A stretch of 64,000 bases of DNA, taken from Callaeas wilsoni (lineage: Eukaryota > Chordata > Aves > Passeriformes > Callaeidae). Below the pieces are notes generated by a model. It was given only the letters and a program-made list of their open reading frames with translations. It was not told the DNA's origin and did no database searches. The translations under genes and the position numbers were made by a program. The stretch covers positions 1-64,000 of the forward strand of contig VWPU01005257.1 of assembly GCA_013398955.1 (NCBI GenBank). Direction: 5' to 3'. Each line of letters starts with the position of its first letter. Within the stretch, counting starts at the first letter, position 1. Below are positions 1-13,306 of the stretch, in pieces.

Positions 1-300
1 CCCGCGCCGCCCGCCCCGCCCCGGAGCCGCGGAGCTGGCCGGGATCCGGGCTCCGCGGTGGGAGCGGGATCTGGCTGTGCCGTGGAGAGGTGGGACCTGG
101 GACCTGGCTCTGCCATGGGGAGCTGGGACCGCAGGGCGGACCCTCCCCGCGGGCGCGGGGCCCCTCGGCGGCTGGTCCCCGGGGAGAAGCGCCGGGCTGG
201 GGCCGGGGGCAGGAGAAGAGGGCACCAGGTGCTGGGATGAGGCCGGGAGGTGGCTCCTGGGGATCCTTGGGGGTGCCCCGTGTTTGGGATGGTGACCTCT
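1..300. promoter_or_regulatory. CpG island at left edge, probable promoter of the next gene (AFAP1L2?)
   Basis: The first bases contain tandem GC boxes (CCCGCCCCGCCCCGG) and dense CpG, falling to background by about 300. In other vertebrates the gene next to the ABLIM1 3' end is AFAP1L2 on the same strand, so its first exon would lie just left of the window. No AFAP1L2 coding sequence was seen, so the gene assignment rests on known gene order. Confidence 0.5.
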
Positions 301-3300
301 GGCTGCAGTGGGGCTTTGGGCACGTTCCGAGAAAGGCCCTGGTTATCCCGGGATAGCCGTGTGTGGTCCCGGTGCCATGAGCCCAGGTAGGAGCCTGCCA
401 GGGACCCACCTCCTCCCTGCTCTGGGCTGGCACGGCGGAAGGTTGGTTCTCCTTCCACCCCGGGCTAGCTGTATCCCGGAGCCACTGAATTTGCGCTCTT
501 CTTTCCAGTGATTTCATTGCGGCTTCGTGATGGGACCTGGCTCCTGGACAGAGCCAATCTCACAGGAACGTGTCCCTTTCCTTGGATTGCCGTGACATTT
601 TTGCCTGACTTCTGCCATGGCAGCCAGAACTATCATGTCCAAAGTGCACAAATAGAAACACATGGAGAAGGGGGCATCCAGTCTGACCTCAATACGAGGC
701 ACAGGTGGCAATCTGTCCTCAGGCTAAGGTTTTGAAGACACTGCAGGGATTTAATGTTTATACCAATAATGAGAACATTGAAATTAACAATAGGAAAAGT
801 CTACAAGGGTTATAGGGGAAATTTTCTCTTCAAAATTAACATTGGTGTGGGGACAAGGGAGCCATACCTGCCTATTACAGGGCCTTTATAGCAAGAGGTG
901 AGGCTGAGTGCCTGACCTGGGTGTGCCAGTTTTCCACTGTTCCTGTGGAAAAATATGCAGCCATTACCTAGCAAATGAACTGCTCTCCTTGGTACCTGTT
1001 AGACAAAGCCAACAGAAGGCTCACAGAATCTATATTTCCCAGCTTTTGGACCTGTCAGCCTACAAACCATTGACATCCGTGGTCCAAGGTAGCCTGGGAA
1101 ATGTCACTGATGTTTGTGCAGAAAAAAACCCAAGCCTCCATCATATAGCCCTCCTTACATTTTCTGAAAATAGCCATAAACAGGTTCTCTTGGCTCACAT
1201 GGAAAGCAAGCAGCTGGGCTGGAAGAGCCCTGTCCTGACACTCCTTGGGTTGCTGTGTGCCCCTCCTGTCCCCACCCTGCCAGGCAGTGCTTGGCAGGGG
1301 TGACACCTCTCAGAGGATCTCTGTGGAACCAGAAAGTGACCTGTGCCACATGGGAGCTCTCCATACAAGAGCAAGGTTGGATAAAGAGCTATTGCCACTC
1401 AAGGAACCTGGGGCTGGAGCATCTCACCTTGTGCCAGTGCACACCCACCACACAAAGAGACAGGCAAGCCAAGTGCCTGAGCCATCAAATCCAGCAAGCA
1501 GATAGCAGTCTGCAATGACTGGAGAAAAACAAACAAATAAATAAGTATGCCTGCCATGTAGGAATACTTCTCTTAGAGCTCTACCCAGCTGCTTTTTGGG
1601 TATAGCTTTCAAAATCTAGCAGGATAGGCCTTGGTCTTGCAAACCTTTGAGGTGTGCCTCTATCTTGAAGCAGGTGAGCAAGCATTATGAACTGAGCAAG
1701 GCTAATTAAGGATAATACCAGTTACACAAACTAATTAAAGATGATTTGAAAGATCAAAACATCAGATACCCGTGATTCCTCTCTTCAGGACCCAGAGCCT
1801 TTACATTCCCTGCTTGTCCCTTCCTTCCCCTCCCATGATAAGGATGCTCTGGAATTCCAGGACTGCTGGTTAGGCTCATGGCAATTGCTCGACAGGTGAC
1901 AATGTGACAAATAGTAATGCCAGAGGAATACAAGTTCTTCCTGTTTGCCCCCTTCCTCTTGCAGTAGGAAGTACCTAGAATATTTTGGAGTATTCTTTTT
2001 CAACCAGGAAGTTGTGTTCTGGGATTTAATAAAACTGGAAAATACTCAGACTCTGCTTAGCATGAGGAATTAATGATCCCAATGTTGGTGCTGAAATCTA
2101 GATGGTTGCCACTGTGCTCAGGTAGAGCAAACACTTGCAAACTGGTTTTCCTGGTGGAGCTTCTTGAAGCCAGTAAAATAACAGCCATCTACCTGTACAC
2201 CCATGTACTCCTTGATTTTTTCCTTCTTATTATTAGTGATGCTTATTAATGATGATGATGATGATTATTAATGATGACTCAGGTGTGAAAAGCCTGGAGG
2301 GCCAAGCTCATCTTGTTTAATTCCTTTTTTATGCAGCTGACATCCTATCCTTCAGTGCAGAGGTTCATACTACAGTTGACATGTTTTAATCCTTTTTTTT
2401 CCCTGCATATTCATGCTGTATTGACAGGCAGTCTGGCTGCTAGTGAAACTGGCACTTTTGGCTAAAGTTTTCCTGTACCATGCTGTGGCTTTCAACTGAT
2501 GTCATTCTGCTTCTCTGGACTTACTGCCTTCAAGCTCTTTTGCTCCCTGTGAAACAGAGCAGGAATCAAGAATAAATTTAGAAGTCTAAACAAACTCTAT
2601 AAACAATTACAATGATTTGCTAAATACCTTGTGTAGTAGCATGATCCTGATCCTCTCTTTTCTCCGCTGGCAATGCTAAACACTTTTATTTTTTCCCTAA
2701 GTACACTAAGCAGGTGTACCTTGTTTCATTAATATTGTTGATTAATACTGTTGATTTTTGCACCTACCTTTTGCATCAGCAAAGTCTTTAATGTCTATAT
2801 GTGTCTAAATCTTTGCTATGACTTTCTTCTCTTTGCTGGTATTTATTTTTCTTTTTCCCTGGTTTAAGCATGACTGAAAGTGTGGTGAAAGTTATTGACC
2901 TCTCCATGGTGAAAGCCAGAGGGAACTGAGCAAATGAGAACTTGTGTGCAGGTGCCCTCCACTGACTTCAGGAGGGAGTTGTGCTTGATGGACTGTCAGG
3001 AAGAACCTCACCTGACCTGCATAGTGCAGAGCTGCTCTCTGGGGTATTTTCTCCCAGATATTGCTCATTCCAGTTGCAGCAGTCCCTAGTGGTCAGAATT
3101 CTTCCTTTCTTCAGGGAAAATATTCCATCTGGCAGAATAAAAGGTAGAAATTTCCTCCACACCTGAAGTGTATCTGTTGTTTCATGAGGCTTTTCTTTCT
3201 GTCTTCCCCATGCACTTATCAATGCTGTAAAAACCCAGTCCAAGAGTTTACTCATTAAGACCAAGTTCAGTCAGAGGTAGAGTTAACCTGGTTTTGTTAA

Positions 3301-6149
3301 GCTCCTGAAAGTTGGGAAGTTGTGTCAAATACTCCACTTGTACAGGCACCCGGAGGACAGATGGAGGAATAAGATGGCTTGGCAGACGGGTTAGCAGGGA
3401 GATCTGCTCAGCTCAGTGGTGTTGCACTTGTGTTCTCTTTCCTTCCAAATATCATCTTCAGTACCTACTTAGGTAAGGGTGTAGTATCCCTGTGGACAGT
3501 TGTGGTCAAGCAGACAAAACTTTTTCAGACATATTGGAGCAGAGGTGGGCTTTGTGGCAGACCTGAGCTGAGATTAAAGCTGAGGTGTGTCATACAAGAT
3601 GCCAAGAAATGAAGAAGCCAAAGACTTCTTCGTTTTGGGGTCTCTGGCTGCAGTACTGGGCTGTCATGCTGCCAATAATCTGAGGTGGGAGAATTCCTTT
3701 TGTCCATTTGGGGACCCCTCTGAACAGCAACAAAGCCTGTGGAACTAGGGATAACTGAGCCAGCAAAACAACATTGCTCACTCTGACAGGAAGAAGTCTC
3801 TGTCCTTTCCCTGCTTCTGGCCAAATGATCTCTCTCTTCCTAGTGCCATTCTCACAGTTATTGGACCAACTTGCATACTGAAATGACAGAAAACTAAAAT
3901 GGCATATTCTTCTCCCATCTGAGGAGGATGAGTTGGGTTGCAGTAGAGCCAGGCAGGATTGGGACAGTGCCAGGTAAATGGCAAGCACCTGCAACTGGAT
4001 GGAAGGAGGAGACCACTGAGCAGGTGGGAACACACAGCTGGGACTAGATAAGAGCAATCATCAGTCACAGCTCAGCTGTTTCCTTGAAAGTCCCCCCAAT
4101 CTTCTTTTTAAGTGGGGGTACTGGCAGGAGTTCAGGATGTTAGTGGAGCTCCCATCAACGTCTTTGAACCCTGATCCTGCTGGTCTTCCAGATTATTCTG
4201 ATTTAAGGGGTAAAGGGCATAGTTGGTTTTGGGAATTTGAATGGAGTCCTCTGCTTATTCCCTAAGGAGGTCTAAATAGCTGGACTCTGCCAGCTGTCCT
4301 GATTCATGTGATCAAACACTCTGCATCCCATGCTGAAACTCTGAGCCACCCAGGCCCTGGGACCATGATTTTCTGTGAGGGGCTGTGAAAAATGGCATTG
4401 CCACGTGGCTGAGTGCAGAAACATGTTAAAGATCCTGGGCTACCCACTCAGGAGCATGAGCAGCAATCCTTCCCCAGAAGTAACCTCTATGGGTGCCTTA
4501 CAGCAGACCAGAGTAGTTCCTTGGTTCCAGGAAGGCATTGAGAGCCTGCCAGGGTTCAGTCAGTGAAAAAAGGGCCAGAAGAAACAGAGAAGCAGATGGG
4601 TCACTAGGACAGCATGGTTGTTCCAAGCAAAGATGCTCACTGGAAGAGAATTAAATACTCTGTTGGAGAGCATGAATCCTTCACCTCAGATGATTTGCAA
4701 GAATGCTGTCTATGGGTGCCTCTTTTGAGGTCTTTTTGCTTCCCTGTGGAACATTTCATGACTCCAGCCATAAAAGAGGTGACCAAATTCTCTCCCAGCT
4801 GGAGCTGCCCTTAGACCACTGTTGCTCCACTGACTTCTGTCCAGCCATCTGACTTTCACCGATGAAAGGCAAGACAATCAACCCTAACACAAACAAAACC
4901 AGAACTGTTTAGCTGCTCAGCTATACAAAAGCTTCATCACTGATACATTCCAGCAATGTTTTGGATTCTCTCAGACATTAACTGTTTCAAAAGAGCGTGG
5001 CTGGGAAGAGGGTGGCTGGAGGGAGGAGGGGGATTTCCCATTAAGGACAGCAGGACCAGATGTCTTTTTGATGAGCTTCTCTTGGCTTCCCATTCTTTGA
5101 CATTTCCTTTTCAGTTGTTAACTCCAAACTGCTTGTAGGCCAAATTACAGGGAGTCCTAATAGCTTGAATTGTTTTCTTTCCCCTGACAGATAGAATACC
5201 TTCTTGTGGCCAAAGTATGAGGCATGCTGACCAGACAGTGTGCTCAACAGCCACAGCATTTGTTCCTCCTGGAGCCATTTCTTCCTTATACTTTTTTACC
5301 ACCCCAGACCCTCTACCCACTCCAGAGAAGCCACTCAGCTTTCCTTTGGCAATGTTCAATATCAGTTAAAGGAGTCCAAATCATTCTTTGTTCCCCTTCC
5401 CTGCAAACTCCACATGGGAATGCTCACACCAGCAGACCTCCCTGGTTATCAGTGCACTGTATTGCAGCTTGTAACACTCATAGGCACAACAGGACATGGC
5501 CATCAGCTTCCTAAGAGTCTCTGATATAAAGTTCTGATGCACAGCTAGCCCTGTGTGGTGGTGCATCATCCCCCATGAAACCCCTGGCCTATGATCTCAG
5601 AAATGTTCCTTAGGTCTTGGCCTTGAGGAACAGCTGGGCTGAGCTCCTCTCGAGCTTATCAGAAGCACTGTCTGCTCCCAGGAATTAGTGCTGTCTAACG
5701 AGCTCCTGTTTTTTACAAACAGCCTTGGAAACTTATTTTTCTTGCCTGAATAACAGCCCAAGTGGAGCAGCATTTTTGTAATTGAACTTTCAAAGAAAGC
5801 CACTGACCTGAATTGCGGCCAGGATGGAATATTATATGACTAAAGCCAACTCTCTTGCGGCCCTATAAACGGCAGTCCAAAGGGAGGCCCTTTGAGCTCT
5901 CCTGGAGCACAGTGGCTGCCCCAGCACCTCCCTCGGAGTGGGGCCTCTCAGAGCCACAAACTCCCACGTTTGCTGTTCTTGGAGGAGCAGCGCCAAATGC
6001 TGATGGATCCTGGGCTGATTCCTCCAAATCCTTGAGGCTCAACCTCTCACCTGTTGAGAAGATGAAAAGGCATCCAACGCGAGTGCTTCCCTGAATTTGA
6101 GGGGAATTTTTCATGGCTATACACCTTGTACAGACTCCTTTGGATCTGT
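301..6149. other. Intergenic region, no gene seen
   Basis: This stretch is mostly non-coding sequence of ordinary composition. Open frames of up to 155 codons occur, but none matches a protein I recognise, and none has convincing splice sites or a start context. It holds a GAT repeat at 2235-2277. A splice-acceptor-like CTTTCCAG near 508 could belong to a divergent non-coding RNA from the CpG island, but this is not supported further. Confidence 0.6.
2235..2277. repeat. (GAT)n/(ATT)n simple repeat
   Basis: An imperfect trinucleotide repeat built from ATT, AATGAT and GATGATGATGAT units. It lies in the intergenic region. Confidence 0.8.
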
Positions 6150-6707
6150 GTGTGAGTGTGACTATGCCATAGCAAATATACTGGGAATGTTGCTCCCCTA
6201 GACTCTCGAGTCCTTTAGATTTTTAAGTAAGCTAGGCCTGTGAGTTGCTGTTGTGCTTATAGTAAATTCTATATGAATGCTTCGTTAAATTGTTTAACTT
6301 AAGCTATTGGTTAAGTGCTGTTAAGTTTAAGTGCTGTTAAACCTTTAGGCCTGAACCATTGGTGAATTCTGGGGCTCAGTTTGGCAAGGGGGTCCGCAGT
6401 GAACCTTGTGACTCAATGGCAGGGTGACAGGTGACCCTTATTCCTTTTTATCCTTACCCTTTCCTATCCTTATGCTTTCCCCAACCCCTCTTCCCAGGCT
6501 CCACATGGATAATTTTGGAATTGCTTTTGGTTTTAGATTAATGGATTTTAGATTTTAGTTTGCTTTTTTGTGCGCGCTTTAATCACCTCGGAAATACTCA
6601 AGTAAACCTTGCCAGTGAACTTTGTTGCACTTCCTCTTCCATATTAAACCTGCTTTTACTGATGCCTTTGCTGGTGATTCTTTAAGTGACCAAAACATTC
6701 ATGACAC
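6150..6707 (+). mobile_element. Probable solo LTR of an avian endogenous retrovirus
   Basis: The stretch contains the repeated GTTAAGTGCTGTTAAGTTTAA-type motif and a C/T-rich middle. Near the end, at about 6640-6707, there is a poly(A)-signal-like ATTAAA and a GCTTTTACTGATGCCTTTGC segment, as I recall from LTRs in songbird genomes. It begins around TGTGAGTGTGAC and ends around CATTCATGACA, compatible with TG...CA ends. No gag, pol or env frame flanks it. Boundaries and family are uncertain and no target-site duplication is obvious. Confidence 0.45.
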
Positions 6708-9700
6708 CATGGTCCTATTTTTGAGGGGATAGGATAGGAAACCATGGCTTTCAGCTGAGTTAGAAACTTCATCCACAGATGAAGTTTTACAGATTTTACC
6801 AGTAAACCAGCACTGAGCAAAATCTCTCCCAAGTTAGAATAAAAAAATGTGTGGCCTCTCAAGCTGTAAATGGAGGATTTGCCTGAACAGAGCTGAACTC
6901 TTGGCACCTTTCAGCACCAGGAAAGCTTACCCGGGTGAGAAGAAAAACTAATTTTATCAAAATATGGGAAAACATTAATTTTTACGTCTTGCTACATTTT
7001 CACTGGGATTTGTTTAAGCCTCCCCCATCATCACTGCAAACTGTGGTCTGATGTCAACTGTGAGCTCGCAGAAGGCTGTTTATTCTGGCATTTTCCCAAA
7101 AAGAGTGTGTTTCACTATGCAGCTTTTCTTTAGGCCTTAACCAGTTCTACTCAGTCGAAGTCAAGGAGCAGAGCTTCTGTGGCCAGCACTGCTGTGGTGG
7201 GCAAGGGGAAAGAACGAGAACCTGTGGTCAAACAGCACCATTAAACTGCAGCTCGTTTCAGTGGAGGCTGAGCACTACGGAGGAGTCCAAGTTTCCTTCC
7301 CTGCTATAAATATTAGATGTTAGGGCATGCCAAGCTACCTGCCAAAGTGGAATTAACTACTAGGTGATACATAAGTTTCACCCATGTCAGTCGAGTCTTC
7401 CACTTTCTTTTTTGTCTTTGTTGCTGTGAAAAGAGATTTAATTAAGAATCAAGACATCTGCCTCAATAAATACCAAAAAATGCAGTTTCTCTTTTCACAC
7501 ATAGAGCTGTGGAGCTGAATTTCTCCTGCCTTCCCAACCATCATTAAGTATTCTGTTTAAATAGGCCAGCTTCATGCCATCTATAATGAAGTTATAGTGT
7601 ATTGCTCTGTTATGAATGATGAAGCTGTTGTGTCCTACGGGGAGAAAAATCGCTGTAATCCAACTTTCCTTTTGAAAAGGCCTAATGTATCCACATGAGA
7701 TCTTCTGGCAGAGACAACTGAGAGAATATAAATAGAAGCTTAAAAGAAGAAGGAGGGGAAGGGGAAAATAACTCCAACAGGGCTGAGTAGCTGAAATTCA
7801 CAAGTTTAATAGGAAGATGGATGACTGAAGAGCCTGTTCTGTGACACAATTAGGACTTTATGTAGGCCTTTTTCAATTATTTGTAGCTGACAAAATATCA
7901 CACAAAGGCTGTTTCACACTGCAGGCCAGGTGCCCAGAAATGTTTTTTTTTGGAGGAGAGGAGCAACTGAGAGAGTCTCCAAGGACCATGGGCCATTAAG
8001 CTACACTGGGCAATGGTGTGTGCGTCACCTCATGTACAAGTGGCAGGAGGGAAGAGTGTCCTGCAGTCCCTGAGGCCCCTGCACACTCAGTCCATCATCT
8101 GCCCATGCCCAGGGTGCAGAGAGCTGCAGCCACGACAGACTGTGTGGGGCAGGAGGGGACTGTGCACATGGTCCAGCCTAGACGCACCTTTCTGGTCTCC
8201 CCACAGATACAGCAAGGGGACTTGTGCGCTTCTGCTACAGGAAGAGGTTTCTGCTGATAGGCAGTTCTCAGAACTGAATCTATTTCAAGAGCTCTTGCCT
8301 GTTCTGTCCCCTACTTTCTTCTCACTGCCCACCCACCAAATACTATTGTTGTTGCGACACTTAGTTTTCAGCACGAAGCCACAGCACCACCAGGGAATGT
8401 TTCTTGAAGTAACCTGCAAGTGTTTGCACACAGTGTTCACATCTTCAGAGGCTTCAGTGCTGCAGCTCTAGGAGCTGACATACAGCAGAGGAGCGGCGGT
8501 GAGCCACAGCAGCTTTATATCTCACAAGAGACTTGCAGAACATCCTACCAAACCTTCAGAATTCAAGTGTCTTAAATTTGTCTTGGTTTACTCCATTCCA
8601 CAGTGAGCTAACCTACCTAAAGGCATTTGGGGTGACGATTAGTAAATTTGGTTTATTTCAGTTTAGTTAATTTGGGGTGAACTTACCTGAGTGTCCCCAT
8701 GAGGAGAAGAAGTCAAATCCTGGGACCCAGGCAGGGGTTCAATTCTGCTTTGGTGAAACTTGCCACTGAGTGGTAATGCCTTCCCTCGTCCCTTCCCCTG
8801 GGTCAGCACTGCCAATGGCTTGGCTGCATGTCGAGGCTGACAGGCTTGCTGGTATGATTAAGTGTTACTTAAGTGTTACTAAGGTTTTTCCTCACAGGGT
8901 CAATTTTTCAGCCGGCTTTTCCCCCCAGGTGATCTGCCTGCCCTGGTGGTACCTCCATTGTCACTCAAACTGGCCAGGCCCAGGAAAATTCTCTGAAGGG
9001 TCCTCTGTTGGGATTGCTCCCAAGGGGGAAAGAGCACAAACGTAATTTTCAGGAAGCCGAACAATTAGTTAGTTACGGAAAACCCAAACTTTGAGTGCCA
9101 AGAGGTCAGAGCAACATCAGAGCATTGAAGTGTTATGCTCTGAGCTGCCTGAGCAGACAGCATGGCAGACTAGTTATCAGAGAACCATTTATTTGATCCA
9201 ATATTTACTGGCCTCAGAAGAAGCTTATTTTCAATTATCTACTATTGTTTCACAAACCTAGTTGGTAGGAGGATTTTTTTTTTTAAAGGGAACAGCAATA
9301 GCTGAAACATAAAAATAAAATACACACTTTAAAAATCATTCAAAATATCAGACACTGGCTTTCCTCCTCCCACAATATCTGTGGTCTTAAATGCATCATT
9401 GCAAGGGGAATTATTAATGTTGTCTCATCAATAAATCTTACTAAAGTCCTTTATATTGCAGTCCTCATTTATCTAGCAGCAACTCCTCTGTAAACGGTAA
9501 TTAGGGTAAGAGCTAACTGAGATACCACAGGGTTTGCTCCTGGCAGTCATTGAACATGCCGAGTATATCAAGGCTGTAAAGGAGGCATTTCTCAGCAGCA
9601 GTTCATTCATTGTGAACCCTGATTCAATTATTACCTTGTCTCCTGTTTCACAGCAAACAATTTGGTTCACATAAAGCCTCAGAGACTGTGTCAATGAATT

Positions 9701-12700
9701 CCTTGAATGGAGTCAGCTGCATTTTGTCTCCTCTGCAGTATCCAGCCTAAATCCAGGAGAGGCAGCCAAGGGGGAGCCCCATTTCCCTCTGTCAGCCTTA
9801 CTGGGCTGTTCCTGCAGAGAGGTTTGGTACTGCCATCGACTCTTCCCTCCACTGCCTGGAGTTGTGGGGGCTGGGATAGCCCAAATTATGGGAAATAGAT
9901 GACTTCCAAGTGTGGAGACCCCCAAGCAGCAAAATCGGCCGCCAGATCTGTCAGTCTGTTCCTGCCAGACCTGGCTCACCCTGTAATGCTTCTTCACTGG
10001 CTGCCCAGGGATGCACTGTTCATTTGCATCCGGACTTTTACTCTTGCCAACTTTGAAGACGCGGAATTTCACTGAGAGGAGCTCGGCTCTGTAGAGATCA
10101 TCTTCTCCTGAATTATGTCCAAACAGTATTGCCACAGTTTTAGCAAAGACATTATAATAAAAAGCAAGTGTGCCTGGCAGGGCTCCAGCTTCTGCTCTGA
10201 ACACCAACCTAGCACGGACCATAAGGCTCTCAGGGTCTGTACCTGGCTTCCTCTGCCAGCAGAACAGCCACCTCCTCCAGAAGGTGCACGTTGAAGGTGG
10301 GATTTAGTCCACCCCCTTCCTTCCCTCTTTCATACTGGGGCAACAGCTGAAACACTCTTCATTTTGCAAAAATACCTGACTCCAGCAGTGTGACCCTCAA
10401 AGGTCTCAAAGACAATGCTACCCTTTTAAACCGACAGGCACAGAAGGTGTGGTGGTACTGCTGGCATTGAAGAGACAAAGGGAATGCCACCAGCTGCCCT
10501 CTCTGCCCTGGACTTGAGAAAGATTTCATGACACACAGAGTGCAGTATCACTGGCAGTTTAATGTGCTCTGCTTTTTCTTCAGACCTTGCTGTTCACCTG
10601 TGCCCACTCCATTTTTCATGGCCAGCACAACTATTTTGGGAGGTTAACTCAAAGCAAGGAACTGACTCAGTTTAAAAAGATTTAAAAAAAAAAAAATCCC
10701 ACAATGCTGTGCAATGAAATAAAAAAGTAAGAAATGTTTTTTTAAGCAGGATCAGTTCCCGAATGTCACTGAGAGCGACCCCACAAGCAGTCATGCTGAC
10801 ATATCTGATGGCAGGAAAAAGCTGTGGGGGCGTGGGAATACCTTAAGCTGGCTGAACAGCCACCCAGCGCTTTGTCTTATGAAATCCCAGCCCAAGGAGA
10901 GGCTGGGCTCTGCTGCTTTCCTGCTTCCCCTCTCTTCCTTTCCCCCCGAGCCCTTGGGCCCCCATCACTGCCATGGCTACATCCAGCCCGGGATGTACAT
11001 TTTAATCTGCAGTGTGTATATAAAAGAGCTGGAAGCAGTGGCTGTCTGAGACCCACCTGACCTTTGGATGTACAGCAAACTTCCTGTTCCAGGGCTGCCA
11101 GCTCTTTAATCTCCCAGCCTTTAAAAAATAAAAGTGAGCCTATGTGAAAAAATGCTTTGTAATGGCAACTCCTGGAACAACTTTTCTCTCTTGCCCTCTG
11201 ACTGAGCCATAGAAAACAGTAAATATCTCTCCCAAGAGTCCTTTTCTACAATAGAAAAACGTCAGGCAAAACTGAAGTTTCATTTCTCAGCCTTGGACTC
11301 CGGAGCAGACAGGCACAAAAGCTACAGAAAAAATAAAACAGCAAGGGGACAAAACTCCACTCTTGTTAATTCAGAGTTTGGAGAGATTTTTGGTGGAGAA
11401 TAAGCTTCTTTTGGTGGGGAGCGAGTCACACTTGGGAACTGGGTCTCTCTTCTTGCAGGAGGAAGTGGTCTTGGGCTATACTTGACAGCAAATTAGCATT
11501 GACATTTGACTTGTTTTGATCTGAATTATTTACAATGGTATTATCTGTGTATTTTTTACATGCTGTGAAGATTCCCATTGCCAGATGCCTTGCGATGGCT
11601 GTAGGATGCAGAGCATTCCACAGTCATTACTCAGGGGTCATAAACTTCACATTACTTGTGGGGAGGAGGGGAGCAGGGAGAAATGGGCTAACAATTTAAA
11701 AAAAAAAAAAAAAGTAATCCTAGACTTAGATTTCAGTGGGCTTGTGTATTTAACTGGAGGGAAATTAAAAATGTGCTCTGGCTGGCACTGTCACACCGTG
11801 GGACTGATGACTGGAATGGATCCTTGTGAATTTGCTCTACACAGAGAAGTGCAGTCAGGGATAATGTTCCCAATGCTCTGGTCTGAGGGAGGCTGTAATG
11901 GAGCAACTGCTCCATAACACTGCTGGGTCAATGATCCCCAGCTGGGGATTGCTGCTTGGGATCTCCAGAGCTGGCACTACACTGTAACTGCTGCTGCAGG
12001 AAGGGAGCTGACTGCCAGCTGGTGGACTTTCAAGAGATAGAGTGATTCAAAAGGGAGACTTTGGGTTTTGTTATATGTTTGGGAAACTTTCAAGATAAGT
12101 TCCAAGGCCAAATCACAGATTTACGCTTGTGTCTTTTTAAGCAGGTATTTCATGCACAGACCTTCCTTACTTCCTAAAGGAGTGAAGATGCCCAGGGAGG
12201 TTAACAGGAGATGCCCAGAGATGCAATCCAAAGAAAGGACACCTCTAACTGCCGCCAGGTCATTTTCTGGATTTGTTCACAGAGAAGTTTCTCTTGTGCA
12301 AGTCTCAGCACACATACAACACAGCAAAAATCCAGGCATGGCCTGGGAAGTGAACAGGGCAGATATGAACCTTGCTCAAGGATAACTTCATGGTGGTGTC
12401 GAATTCCCCAGCTGTTGCTCTCCAAGCAGGAACCTGAGCCCTCATCTCCTCTGAGACTCAGTCCTTAAACACTCTCAACGCAGCACATTGAAGTAAAACT
12501 CTGGGAGAGCTTTACCTTTGTCACGAGACAGAACCTGTGTAGAATATCAAGGTAGGGCAAGGCGGGGAGTGTCAGAGGGCTGAGGAGTGGGAGAGAAGAT
12601 GGAGAACCTGGTATCTGCAGGGCACAGACCCTGGTGTTGCAGGGGCTTTCTTGGAGGCTCAGGAACTGTGCAGGGTTTGTGCTGCATCGCATCCTCGGAG

Positions 12701-13274
12701 GTGCTGTGTGCTTAATTCTGCTGCCACGATGGTTTGCTGGACCCCAGGTGTTCAGCACATTATGGGTGTGAAAAACACCCGATTTCCTTGGATGGCGTCA
12801 CCCCCCGCCTTCCACACCCACACCAAGGCTAGGCAGGTTTAAACTCCAGATGATTGAGCCAACACCTAATTTTAAATATAAAACATTTTCAAGATGAGGA
12901 CTAACATTTTAGCTGAATTTGCAAAGATCAAAAAAGGAAACCATTTAGCCTTTGAAGCTGACGCAACAGTGTGGTCTATTTGGCCTTACTGGTATCTCGG
13001 GTAATTTTAAACCACAGTGGACAACAAAACTAACACTTCTATGTGGTTTGCATGAATATCTGTTTCTAGTGAGTATCTATTTCTAGTGGCTTAGCTACAA
13101 GGAGCCTTGTGACAATTTTCAAACCTGTAACTGTCATCTGTCTTCCTCTGATCACTCGTATCTCACCTCTCTGAGAGCTCTCTTCTTGAGAGCACGTCCT
13201 ATTTTGTAAGAGAACTTTGTTATAACTCTGCAAAATGAAAAAGAAAAACCAAAATAAATGAGGCAACATGAATC
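6708..13274. other. Intergenic region between ABLIM1 3' end and the left-edge CpG island
   Basis: No gene was recognised on either strand; the longest open frames (up to 169 codons) have no recognisable similarity. A TATATAAAAG sequence at about 11017-11026 looks like a TATA box but no gene follows it. AT-rich stretches near 7430-7630 contain TTAATTAA and other homeodomain-type sites and may be conserved regulatory sequence (inference only). Confidence 0.55.
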
Positions 13275-13300
13275 CAGAAATTAAGAATAAAGCTCCAAAC

Positions 13301-13306
13301 TTTATT
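13301..13306 (-). terminator. ABLIM1: Probable distal poly(A) signal of ABLIM1
   Basis: TTTATT on the plus strand gives AATAAA on the minus strand. Some 30-60 nt downstream in the transcript direction is a U/GU-rich stretch (TTTTGGTTTTTCTTTTTC, at about 13233-13250). Together these make a standard cleavage signal, with cleavage expected near 13275-13285. It is the last good signal before the intergenic region. Confidence 0.7.

Noticed and set aside
8013..8471. A 152-codon open frame on the plus strand
   Set aside because: Low-complexity Leu/Ser/Pro mixture typical of chance translation; no family recognised.
9713..10222. A 169-codon open frame on the minus strand between ABLIM1 and the left-edge island
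   Set aside because: No recognisable similarity, no splice signals, and ordinary composition.
11017..11026. TATATAAAAG, resembling a TATA box
   Set aside because: No gene or recognisable transcript follows on either strand.
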